This document shows, in pieces, positions 46,430 through 57,155 of a stretch of DNA of 64,000 nt. The position numbers and the translations under genes were made by a program. Each line of letters starts with the position of its first letter. The stretch's first letter is position 1. This stretch comes from Epinephelus fuscoguttatus. Lineage: Eukaryota; Chordata; Actinopteri; Perciformes; Serranidae. The stretch lies in contig NC_064754.1 of the NCBI RefSeq assembly GCF_011397635.1, forward strand, positions 37,577,543 through 37,641,542. The letters are read 5' to 3'. Below the pieces are notes generated by a model, which was not told the DNA's origin, searched no databases, and worked only from the letters and a program-made list of their open reading frames with translations.

Positions 46430-46504
46430 GTCAGAAGCTGGGTCTTTGCGGGCAAGGTGAGTCCTCAATTCGTTCAACTGGCCTACAAAGTCCCAGTTTC
46501 TGGC
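46430..46504 (+). ncRNA. mir193a: microRNA precursor mir-193a
   Basis: The 22-nt segment at 46476-46497 matches vertebrate miR-193a-3p as I remember it, base for base; its seed is ACTGGCC (46477-46483). The 5p arm at 46439-46460 (TGGGTCTTTGCGGGC...) pairs with it: TGGG with CCCA and CTTTG with CAAAG. The stem continues outward with CAGAA (46432-46436) against TTCTG (46498-46502). The GGCCTAC form separates it from miR-193b (GGCCCTC). miR-193a-3p is a conserved growth-restraining miRNA. The precursor lies downstream of a CpG-rich promoter and 2.7 kb upstream of mir-365, the conserved vertebrate pairing. Confidence 0.95.
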
Positions 46505-49158
46505 TCATGTGACCACCAAGTTATTGCAAATGCACTTCTGCTACATATTCATGTGTTAGAGAAAAGAAATAGGGAACAGATGGGAAGTCTCGCGGAGAAT
46601 ATAAATAGGCGTTTTAAAGAAGGACAGTGATATCTCAGGAGTCTCACTGTAAAGCTCGATAAGGTCAGTAAACACACCATTTAATACCGCTGATAGGCCT
46701 GTTTAATGTGAGCTATAATATTTTAGGGGAATATTATGGCAGAAACACAGCAGCCTACAGTACAGTAAGGTCATTATAAAGTCACTAATAAATACCACAG
46801 GACCCATTACAGACCGCAGGTAATATTATACCAATATTACACTTAATTTCTTTTTATTTGAATGTATGAGCTGCACTTAAGCCAGTACAGAAAAGCACAT
46901 ACGATGACTACATTTGCAAAGCAGCTGCAGGTACTTAACCAAAGGAAATGTAAAGATATGTAAAATTATATTTAATATCTCAGAGGGTCAAACGGTGAAT
47001 GTCATTGCCTAATAATAGGCCAAAACCCTTTGATTAGTCAAACTTGAACTTTTCAGCCTTGTGAAAGGGAAGCATGCTTCTCAAGAGAGTCACAGAAAAC
47101 CAGAGCAGAGGGTGTTTCTGTCTGATGCTTACAATGATGAACAACTTTCACATGCCATTTCTCGAGGAAAAAAAACCCAGCCCCGCATTTCTCAGCTGGC
47201 CTCATTCTGCTGTACAGTTTTTGATAAATAGTTTTCAAAACATTTTTTTTCCCAAGCTTTTTTATTTTTGAAGTCCAATCAAAAATAGATTAGAAATTAG
47301 ATTAGGGAAAACAAGAAAATCCAAATGTACAGGGAAAATCAGCTCGTTCTTTGAATGAATCCATCTTCAAAGAGCAAAAATGATAAAAACTTAAACTGGT
47401 TCTGTTACAAGCAAATTACTCCTACCCTTCCTGAATTTAGATGTGTAATTTAATCCAAAGTTTAACCATTTCTGGAGAAGCTTACAGCCTACACTCAACA
47501 TTAACACATCCAAATAGATTAAAAACAGACAAACATCACAAAGTGCAACACTCTATTATGTCGAACAAGTGTGTCAAGTGGGAAGAAGTTGTTTTGGAGG
47601 CCTGTTTCTATATCCGTCCTGACCCTAGCATGCCGTACATACCTCACTAATGAATTTAGCATCCTGACACTAGATGCTTTATGTAATTAATAGAGCGGAG
47701 GGCCAGGGTGGCATCTCCATGCTGCAAGTGACACATAGGTAAGACATTCGCTGAAGCATGGGATTTTTATTTTAAAAACACGAGACCTCCGTGATTATTA
47801 AAACACACCTAAAAACAGGCCTGTAAATGAAACAGACTCCCTTGGCATCACGGTAGGTGAGAAGTGGTTGTATTAATCTTTCCGTCAGTTTTATTTATTA
47901 AAAAGTTCATGCTTGATCATAAGTTATTTGCAGGCCGTGTATAACACATCAGTGACAGGTCGTTTGTTTTTACGAGCCTGCTATTTCTTGTAAGAAGTTG
48001 CTAGGAAAGTTGTCAGAACTTCTCGACTTCTAATTAAATTCCTTTAGATGTCGGTGATATCCTTCTGCTAATTACATGTAGAGAATATTTCAAACATTCT
48101 TTGTTAGCAGATTATAAAATGTAGTTAAAATCAAATAAAGAGAATAGATGAAAATGCTTTCACCTCAGATCGGACGAGATGAGCTCAGCTATCATCACTG
48201 ATTCCCTCCAACGTAGCCCACTAAAGCACAATGACACATCACAGAAAGCAGATAAAAAACCTCTCCAGCCAAAAGCTCTCCATATATGCTGCAGGAGAGT
48301 ACGAGCCAGTGCGAGTATGAGAGCTGAGGGCCTAGTAAGGGAGGCTTGGTGGAATGAGCCTGGTTTGAATAAGCAGCATGGCTACGGGGAGCTCTGGGAT
48401 AGTCACCAAGTGTGCTGATTAAAGTTGTGATATTAAACAGTGCTGGCTGCTACCGCCTGCCAAGCCTCTCTCAGTGGCATTTCACATTGTTTAAAAGGCC
48501 CAATCGGACTCATCTCGCCACTTGCTGCACAGTGTTGCTTACATCTTTTTATTTTCCACCACGGCTGTCTCGTATTCTCTCCTCACACCATTTGTTAGCA
48601 GGGTTGTAGTCTTACTTTAAATAGACTTTTCCTGCGTTTTCCTACAGGTTGTTTTCTGCTCAGGGTCACTGGGTTCATGCAGTTCTCAAACAGGCCACAA
48701 CAATGTGTATGTTATTGTGAGCATCATATAGAAACGTCTGCTAAAGGTAAAAGCTTCAGATTGTGTTTACCTTTTCTGTGAAAGCTGAACTCCTAATGAA
48801 CACATGGAGCGCTCCTTCTCGGAAATTCTGCTCTGAACTCATTCAACCCCCTTTAAAAACGTCACTGAAAATCCCAATAAAACTCTGCCATTATAAATAT
48901 ACAATTCATAAACACTGGAGAGCGTGCTCGCTTTTTGTGAAATATATGACCCAGCCCCCCACCCCCCCTTCTTAAAAGGTCAGACGCTGCGGTCACTCCA
49001 GGTTGTTGCATTTCTCAGCCACGATTGAACAGATACCAAAGTTATGCACCCAATCGCACTCGAGGAGCCAGCGAATGTTGTAGTTTGATCTCAAAAGTCT
49101 GGAATGAGACATAGAAAGCTTAAGCTAGGAAGGGAGGGAGGGAGAGAGAGAAAAGGCA
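46505..49158 (+). other. inter-miRNA spacer of the probable primary transcript
   Basis: No coding exon seen. If mir-193a and mir-365 share a primary transcript, as in other vertebrates, this is transcribed spacer or intron. A GGGAGGGAGGGAGAGAGAGA purine tract lies at about 49131-49152, just before the mir-365 hairpin. Confidence 0.5.
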
Positions 49159-49241
49159 GCAAGAAAAGTGAGGGACTTTTAGGGGCAGCTGTGTTTTATT
49201 AACCCAGTCATAATGCCCCTAAAAATCCTTATTGCTCTTGC
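49159..49241 (+). ncRNA. mir365: microRNA precursor mir-365
   Basis: The 22-nt segment at 49211-49232 matches vertebrate miR-365-3p as I remember it (seed AATGCCC). The 5p arm at 49171-49193 (AGGGACTTTTAGGGGCAGC...) is complementary: AGGGGCA opposite TGCCCCT and AGGGA opposite TCCTT with a G-U pair. The hairpin closes with GCAAG (49159-49163) against CTTGC (49237-49241). It has the same strand as mir-193a 2.7 kb upstream, so co-transcription is likely. The 5p arm differs slightly from the human one (TTTTAGGGGCAG rather than TTTTGGGGGCAG), as tolerated for a passenger strand. Confidence 0.96.
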
Positions 49242-52200
49242 AATGGTCAACAAATCTCCTGTTGCAGCACGTAGATGATCTGTGAACGCCATGCAGGGAT
49301 TCAAATCAACAACCTGTCGCACGTCGCAGGGCCAGGGCACGAGTCGATGTTTACTGTATGTATTGGCTGCATAGGTTACATTTAGAAAGTTAAACCAAGC
49401 GTAGAAGTCGCAGCACTTATTGAATTGCAGAACACGTGAATGGAAGGATGCAGTCTCACGGGAGCTGCTGAAATCGAACAACAGTAACCTTCGTCATAAG
49501 TTTCACAACACGTTTGCTGATGCAGATTAGCACAAAGTTGGAAATGTTAACAACTCTATCTTGGAACTGCACAGGCTGAATGAACAATATACTAACAATA
49601 CCAATGTTTCCCTTTGGCAGACTTATGAAGTACGTTGTCATTGTATTACTGCAGTAGTTTAACATGCAGACGGGGGAGTCAATGCTCCTTGTCCTTCGGT
49701 ATTTTGACTTTGCAATCAAGTGCCAAGGGATGGACTGAAAGATAAAGACAGAAAGGCAGGTAGACTGACAAATAAGACAGAGTGGCAAGCAGCGATGGCA
49801 GACTAACACAAACTCAGGGAGTATTAAGATACACAGTACAGGCTGGTAGAAATACAGGCAGGCAGATGGGTGCATAAAGACAGGTAAACAATGAGACATC
49901 TTGACAAGACAGCAGCAGCGCAGAGAGATATAGAAAATGGCAACCAGGCAGACAGAAGAAGACGGGCAGCAATACAGGCAAATACACAGAGAGACAGAGA
50001 GAGAGACATTGAGGCAAGCGGGCCGTGGACTGGGATCCAGGCCTGGGTGTGGTGAGGTGGGCTGTCGTGGCTGGAGAGCGGGTGGTGTGGAGTGGAGCTC
50101 TCGATGTTGTTGAGTGAGTCATCGGAGGGAGGCTATTCTGTTGAGTTTCCCTGTGGGACGGCCGCTGCCGAAGGAAGGAAGGAAGAATCCTCTTCACATC
50201 GAGGGAAGGAGAGAGAGAGACAGACATGGGGAGAGGGAGTGAGGGAAAGTGTGGACGATGACTCAGGGCCACGAACCACATGGTGATGGAGGAGGGAGGG
50301 AGGAATTACTCATCAGAGCATGTGGAATCTCATACGGCTATCACAGGACTGACAGTGTGCTTCCCCCATGGCTGCTACTGAGCCTCCGCCACCCAGCCGC
50401 CATCACTCCCTCAGGCACCAGCTCGACACCAATCATCCTTGCTTCCACCGAACGAGAACAGAGTGAAGGTGGGGATCAGGGTGAGCCTGGGGTCAAATTC
50501 ACACGGGAAGGTTTTTTTTTATTTTTAATTCTTTCATCAAAGCCAGATCCCCTCCAGTTTGGGCACCTCAGGGCGTCATGAGGCACGAACTGACAATAGA
50601 TGAGTTTCTAAACTCTTTTATCAAAGCTGAATCCACTCCAGTGGGTCTGAGTCACACGACTTTTTTCCCCCAAAAGTCTTGGTCACTTGGCTTTGCGCAG
50701 CAATCCGTGTGACTGTCGAGTGCATGTTGAAAATACTGCATCATTCTCTGACGACGCCATTTGAATTTCAGCAGAGGCTGTAACAGGCCTCCTGATAAGT
50801 CATTCTGGGTGAAAGAGAATATGTCAAATTGTGGGCCAAGTGGAGCAGCTACTAAAGTTTCTAGAAACACCTGAGTGTGGAAGGCCAGCCTGGCTCAGGT
50901 TCTGGTTTTAATCAAGAAAGATAAGTATTATCAAGTGTAAATACTGAGGTATTTTGAAACAGGAGTTTCGCCTCAGTCCCTGTCTGCTTATATTTGGCTT
51001 TAAATTACAGCAAGTTGGTGCAGGCCTCTGTGCTCTTTCTCCAAATTAGGCAATACTGTCAAAATATGTAATCAAAGGAACTTTTCAAAAGGACTGAAAA
51101 TGGCTTTATGAATATGTATCTGCAGTGCAAGGAGAACAGAGGATGACATTTTAAGTCCAGTCGCTTCTCTGTGGCTCGGCTCACAAAACAGCTCTTTCAT
51201 GGCTGTGTAAATCCATCTTTACAGTGATAAATGTGCCACTACAGAGAGCCTGTGGGTGACAAAGTTGCACTGAGTGATGACAAGGCAGAGAATCTAAACG
51301 GGTGAAAGGGCCACAGCCACGGCATACACCACGACTTCTCTTTATCTGCTTGAGAGTCAGCAGCTGAACCTGCAGGTGTCCTTGAATGTGAGTGGTTGTG
51401 AATTAAGTGTTAACACATAGCTCAGTGGTGGAGGGGGAAGGAGTTGGCAGAAAGTTTGTACAACAGTGAAGACACGCACCCAGGTCATATTTATATGAGT
51501 GTATGTGTCCAGTACACCTGTCGCTAAATTTTTGGTAGGCAACAATTTTTTTATATCTGCATGTGCAGCAAAAAAAGATGGCGATGAGTACACCATGGTG
51601 GCATGACTCAACAGGTGAAAGGGGCACGCCCATGAGACTAGTTTAGGCCCCCCCCCCCCTTACCAGTGGCGGCACAGTCCCAGATCTCTCTCTCTAACAG
51701 AGGTTGCCATTAGGGTGTGGGCTGACAGTACTCCAACACCAGAAGAACCACTCAAATCCAGAGCAAACACTGCAGACAAAAGCGAGAGGGCAAGAAAAAC
51801 TGGAGCAGACCTTCCCTGTGTCGATCTCTGCAGCACCCCTCTTTAAAAAATGAGAATGAACCTTTCTGACCTGCTTTTAGCCAATCAGCTTTTGTGACCG
51901 GGCTTTGGTATGACTAGAGCAAATAGAGGAGGGTAATCAGCCATCACGTATCTGCGATGGTAATTTTCCCGTCTTAGTAATACCTTTAGCCAAATGAATG
52001 TGACGCTGTTGTTGCTGTCCACTGCCTTTGTGGATCTGCTGTGGCTGGTTGCACCAGCTCTTTGTAATCACAAGGCTATTTGTAATGTTAAGTGTTTCCT
52101 GTGTGAAGATTTATGTATCACCAAATGACACAAGGTTGCACCACACAAACTAGGTCTTACACAGCGAGTAGTTGTGAATAAATACTGTATTTACACCCAA

Positions 52201-52400
52201 TGACTGCCAGGTGTAACTGCTGAATTAACATTGTTAACGTTAGCCTGCTAATATATTGCCAGTTCAGACTGAACATGGTCCAGGCACTTGATAATATGCT
52301 GTTTAAAAATGATGAAAAACCCTGGGAAAATTTAAATATGTAATGTCTTAAAAATGAACACAATGTGCGTCAGATTAGAATATGTTGTGCCAGTAATGTT
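49242..52400. other. downstream of mir-365, no supported coding exon
   Basis: Contains a degenerate GACA/CAGG-rich tract (49735-50015), a purine-rich tract at 50160-50310 (GGAAGGAAGG, GAGAGAGAGA) and a C12 run at 51648-51659. A short frame at 50368-50466 starting MAATEPPPPS ends at a TGA and lacks supporting features. Confidence 0.45.
49735..50015. repeat. degenerate GACAGGCAG-type minisatellite
   Basis: Imperfect iterations of AGACAG, CAGGCAG, AGACAGAGAG and similar over about 280 bp. Translated on the minus strand they give long CLSVYLP-like open frames that are repeat artefacts, not genes. Confidence 0.7.
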
Positions 52401-52860
52401 TAACCTGTTCTCACCCAGATTGTGAAATAGCGATGTTTTGTCACACCCCTCAGCATCTTAAAGCGACACACAGGGCACCCTTTAGTGTCCAATATGACTC
52501 ACAATTGAAACACATTGTAAAACCTCATATAAAGATCAAATTTTGGGTTATTTTTTTATGAAACGTCAGTATGTGTTGACCATACGGAACATTTTTTGTT
52601 TGACAGCACTGACTTATGGTTTTAGGAGGGACACAAACTGTGATCTCCTGGGTGAAAGTCCGTTTTTCACGCCCTATGTGGACTTTCTTGCTCTTTACAT
52701 TGCGTCAGTTGCTGTCAGCATCAAGTATGGGTTTACATCGGAGTTGGTTGAAAGCCTGGTGCGTGTCATAAGCATGCTAAAGGGTGCCTTCAGCATCGAT
52801 ATCACACGCCGAGGGGTGTGACAAAATGTTATTTAAAGCCCTGGGGAATGAGAACGGACT
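52401..52860. mobile_element. small TIR transposon with 8-bp target duplication GTAATGTT
   Basis: GTAATGTT occurs exactly at 52393-52400 and 52861-52868. Between them, ends TAACCTGTTCTC and GAGAACGGACT are inverted. Subterminal GTTTTGTCACACCCCTC (left) is mirrored by GAGGGGTGTGACAAAATG (right), and AGGGCACCCTTTAG by CTAAAGGGTGCC. The long, nearly palindromic arms explain an open frame at 52543-52821, which I treat as fortuitous. The 8-bp duplication suggests a hAT-type or similar mechanism. Confidence 0.8.
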
Positions 52861-55800
52861 GTAATGTTAGACTTGAACTGTGTATAGACAGCCTGCTTAA
52901 CAGAAGCAACGTGTTAGCAGAGTAGTAGCGTTGTTGTTCATGAGTGTTTCGTTCAAATTCACTGAACATTCTTCAAGCCTGCTCCTCTCCATCTCCACTT
53001 TCTCATGTCTAACATTGTCGAAGTAGAAGGTACCAAATATTTTATTTAATAATTTTGTGGCACAAAAATATACGTGCTGTACATAATAGGGTAATAGGGT
53101 GCCTAGCTAGCACACTGAACTCAACATTTGGCCATATTTTAGTTCAGTCAGTGGCACTATACAGTCTGAGCTCCAGTCAAGCACTGAGCAATTCAGTGAA
53201 TGAACCCTTTGAATTAATCTTTTTAAGTAACGGATTCTAGAAATGTATAAGTCTAGACTGTCTTTGTCTACACAGAATGCGTTCAGGCACAGTATTGAGT
53301 GTAGGACAACTGCATTTCGCAGCGCTCAAAGCCCAACACGCAATGACTCAAAAGTTGTGTGTGTAAAACAGATGTAAATACACTTGTAGCATGAAAATAT
53401 GCATATCGTGTTGAATAAAATGTGAACTGACATGCAGCGCAAGTACTGTGTGCCATTGTTTTGATTAAAACAGAAGCCCATCTGTTACCTGAGACAGACG
53501 ACTATAAATGGTGGCTGTGTAGACATGCCATAAATGACCAAATACCTTCAGCTAGGTTAGCATAATCAGATATTTCCGACCTATTTTAATCTGCATGAAC
53601 ACTGCTAACCGCATGTATCTTTCCATGTTTGCATATATAAATAAAGCAAATTGGACCTATGTTCACAAAGACTGGCAGTTAAGTGTAATATATCCTTTGG
53701 CTCTTTTATTTTTTTGGAAGTTATGCTCCAGTTTGTGATTGACATCACGACATTGATTGATTTTGATCGGATGTTTCCTATCAACCAATTTACACATCAC
53801 TAAAGTCTTTATTTGCTAAGATATTTCTTAATTTTTAATGGTGCAACCCAGTTTAGTAGTAAGCTTGAAACCAGCCAGTGGTTACTAAGAACTTTAGGGG
53901 GGCAAATTTAATTTAATGTGAGATCCATTTAAGGATTCCAGCATCAATAAATAAACTCCGGAGGAAACAAAATCCAGCTGATCCTTTTGAAAAGGTCTGG
54001 CCGCAGTATGCTGCAATTGTAAACAGATAAAATAATAAGGTTGTGCTGCGCAGTGCAGTAAGTTTCAGCAGTAGGTAGACTGAAAGGTCAAAATAAACAC
54101 CATACATGACTCCCAGGCTTCGACTCTAGTTGTAGAAGGTGTGTCTCTGTCTCTTGCACATATATCGAAATAAGATCTTTTGACCCAGGGGTCAGTGCTG
54201 TGTACACACAAATATATACTCAGTGACACACTCACACAAACACACACAGTCAGACACATTAGCTCTCTACCTCTCGACCTCTCCTTCACTCACTGTTTGC
54301 TTTTCATATGGAATGTCAAACTGCTCGCAGGTATTGAACTTTTCTGCGTCGGCCTGCCTTCAGTCAGCAGCTGGGCCTCATCTTCAACTGTTTGTCTTTG
54401 TGATTATGTTTGCATATATGTACATAAGCGGAGTGTTGATGTTTGTATTGTGTGAAACTATTTGCTATAGTATGAAGAGAAATAGTTGAGAGGTGCTCTG
54501 CTGCCTGAGCTCGAGCTCAGCCGGAATATTTTGAAGTCATTCCTCCTCTCTTCTCCTCTATCCCCCTGCAAACCACAGACAGGGACACGTCGGTTTCCAG
54601 TTGTTTTCTGGCTATTTGGGGTCAACGATGCATGTTGGCAGACCTCATCGGCACTTTCTCTTTGCATTGCAAAATTTGTTGGAGGCTGAACTCGGCTCAG
54701 CATTTGTGGGCCCTGGTATTGAGTAACAATGAGCTCCGCAGGGCGATTGGCAGATGTCTGTTTGATGGTGCAGATACAGTCATGCCATTGTGTGGAGTCA
54801 GCGAGTGAGATGTGTGTGTTCACGTGTGTGTATATATGTGTATAAAGGGTGAGGAAACGCGGGTGTTTGTTTTGGCATTATGATCATTTGCCTAAGAAGT
54901 GGCTCCACTGCCAAAACTTGCCAAACAAACCTGCGGCGGCAAGTATCTTACCTGTTCAACCTCCTCAGTTGTTATAACAGAAAGGTGGCCATTTTACTTC
55001 CACCGTGCCCACCTCCTTCACAACCTTTGTGAGCTAACTGTGGTAGGCGTATTTCAGTGTGGTGTTTCTTTAAAATACAAAGAGGCAGCAGTGGAGGTAA
55101 GCATTTGTAGCTAACGAGGGGATGAAGTAAACATTTTCAGCTAATCAGGGGCACGACAGAGCCTCATGGTTGCTCTGATCTTTTCTTCTATTCGCTGTGG
55201 CTCACTTGAAGTCCCATTGTCTGGCCCGAGCCAACATCCTCCCGTCCAAAGGGCTTCTGTGCCAAGCTTGGCTCTGAGGATATTACAAAAAAGGAAAACC
55301 CATCTTCCCGAAAAACCTTCTTCCATTACAGAAAAGAGGTTTTCCGCTTCTATCGAAAGCTGTCAATGGAAGTTATTCAAGCCGCTTGGAAAACATCAAT
55401 TGGAGCTTTTTTTTTTTTTTTTTTCGGTCTCATGTTGGCAAAATCATCAGTCACGGGACAGCGTGATCCTGCCATAGTTGGTTTACAGAAGAAAGGGAGA
55501 TTGTGTGTGAGTGTGCATGTGTTTTTATACCCTTGATTCTCTATAGTGATGTATGCAAGTATTGTTGATCTGCAGAGCACATGTGCAGCTTGGTCTGTGA
55601 AGTATCAGCATCTGCATTGCTTTTCTAACTGTAACCTTTACAGCTGATGTGGACATGAATAAGATGTCTCTGTGTGTGTGTCTGTGTGTGTTTGGAGTAT
55701 GCCTTGTTAAGTGTTGAATGAAGAGCTGTTTAATATTTGCAACAGAGTGATGGGAGCCACAATGTGACAGGCAGGCCCGCGGCGACCTTAAGCACTGTAA

Positions 55801-56227
55801 TGTGCCTTCTTGGAACTTCCCTCTCATTCCTTGGGCATAAGAACAGTGGCGAAGCGCCCGCCTGACTCCAAAACCAACAGTTTTGGAAATATCTTTTACA
55901 TCTGCATCCCAAATATTCAGATACACTTTAATGACTCTCTGATTTGGGTTGACAGTGTTTTATTTTTCTTCCTTTATGCCTCTTGTGTTTTCTTGTTATA
56001 CTTGGCTGTTTTCATCTTGACTCATCTCCTCGGTATACAGGACAGGTTATTTTGGGCAGAGTGGATGTGTGAATGTAAACAATATGTACAACATACAGTA
56101 TGGCTACATGCAGGAACAGTGTGTACAGACAGTTTTTTTTTATGTCGGATTCCCCTTTTTTTGTCACCACATTCGACACAGACTACTTTTCTCATAAATG
56201 GCTTTCTGTAGTACACTTTGTTCATTC
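52861..56227. other. no supported gene; scattered low-complexity
   Basis: CA-rich stretches near 54210-54260, a T16-18 run near 55409-55425 and (TG)n-like tracts near 55670-55695. No convincing exons. Confidence 0.45.
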
Positions 56228-56924
56228 TTAAAGGGACAGTTCAGCCCAAAATCAAAAACACATATTTTACATCTTACCTTTAGTGCTGTTTATCAAACTA
56301 GATTGTTTTGGTGTGAGTTGCCAAGTGTTGGAGATATCGGCCGTAGAGATGTCTGCCTTCTCTTGTATATAGTGGAACTGAATGGCACTCAGCTTGTGAT
56401 GCTCAAAGCATCAAAAAATACATTTTAAAAACTCAACAGCAATGATTCTTTCCAGAAATCATGACACAGTTACTCAAGATAATCCACAGACTGTGTTGTG
56501 AACAATTTCATGTAGGAACTATTTTCTTTCTACAGAACAACACCTGCCAACCGTATCACCACGCAGAAGGAAGTGTGCATCTACTCATGGACCAGAAGCT
56601 CATGCTTGTAACAGTGCGAAATGTAGAAGCACTGATGGCGTCCTTCCCATCTGAGTTGTGACATTAGCGAGCCTGGTGGTGCTGGGTCATGATTTCTGGA
56701 GAGAGACATCGCTGTTTGGTTTTTCAAATCTATTTTTTTGGCGCTTTAAGCACCACAAGCCGAGTGCCATCTAGCTCCATTATATTCCAAAGAGGGAAGA
56801 CATCTCTACGGCTGACATCTCCAACATTCTGCAGCTCACACCAAAACAATCTAGACTGATAAATAGCACTGCAGGTGAGAGGGAAAATCTGTATTTTTGA
56901 TTTCTGGGTGAACTGTCCCTTTAA
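56228..56924. mobile_element. complete AAAGGGACAG-family TTAA MITE
   Basis: TTAAAGGGACAGTTCA at the left and TGAACTGTCCCTTTAA at the right, with TTAA at 56228-56231 and 56921-56924. The inverted arms extend about 190 bp (ATTGTTTTGGTGTGAGTT and its complement, GAATGGCACTCAGCTTG and its complement). At 697 bp this is the best-preserved copy in the window and can serve as a reference for the partial copies at 985, 31089 and 39458. Confidence 0.87.
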
Positions 56925-56999
56925 CATAACATTTTTGGAGATACACTTCTTAGTTTTTTTGCCAAATGTTAGCTGAAAAGAGCCATACCACTGTCACAT

Positions 57000-57155
57000 C
57001 TAGATATGGTAACTATAAGGTTACTGTAAGCAGCCTGTTAGCTTAGCTTAGCATAAAGACTGGAAACAAGGGGAAACAGTGAGCCTCGCTCCACCCTGAG
57101 GTAACCAAATCCACCTACTAGCACCTCTAAAGCTCACTAATTAACACTGTTCAAC
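57000..57155 (+). repeat. dispersed teleost repeat (TTAGCTTAGCTTAGCATAAAG)
   Basis: The segment GTTAGCTTAGCTTAGCATAA, then GACTGGAAACA, then CACCTCTAAAGCTCACTAA matches a very common fish repeat that I recognise from memory. It directly follows the MITE at 56228-56924. Confidence 0.65.

Noticed and set aside
46358-46630. 90-codon plus-strand ORF overlapping mir-193a
   Set aside because: It begins with a poly-Met run from the (TGA)n microsatellite and spans the miRNA hairpin; no protein similarity is recognisable.
49456-50281. Minus-strand ORFs of 147 and 155 aa rich in CLSVYLPV
   Set aside because: They are read-throughs of a degenerate GACAGGCAG minisatellite; the periodic composition follows the repeat.
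50368-50466. Short MAATEPPPPS frame followed by a donor-like AAG/GTGGGG
   Set aside because: It ends at an in-frame TGA before the donor and has no recognisable homology; insufficient for an exon call.
52543-52821. 92-aa plus-strand ORF
   Set aside because: It lies wholly inside a TIR element with an exact 8-bp target duplication and resembles no transposase; treated as fortuitous.
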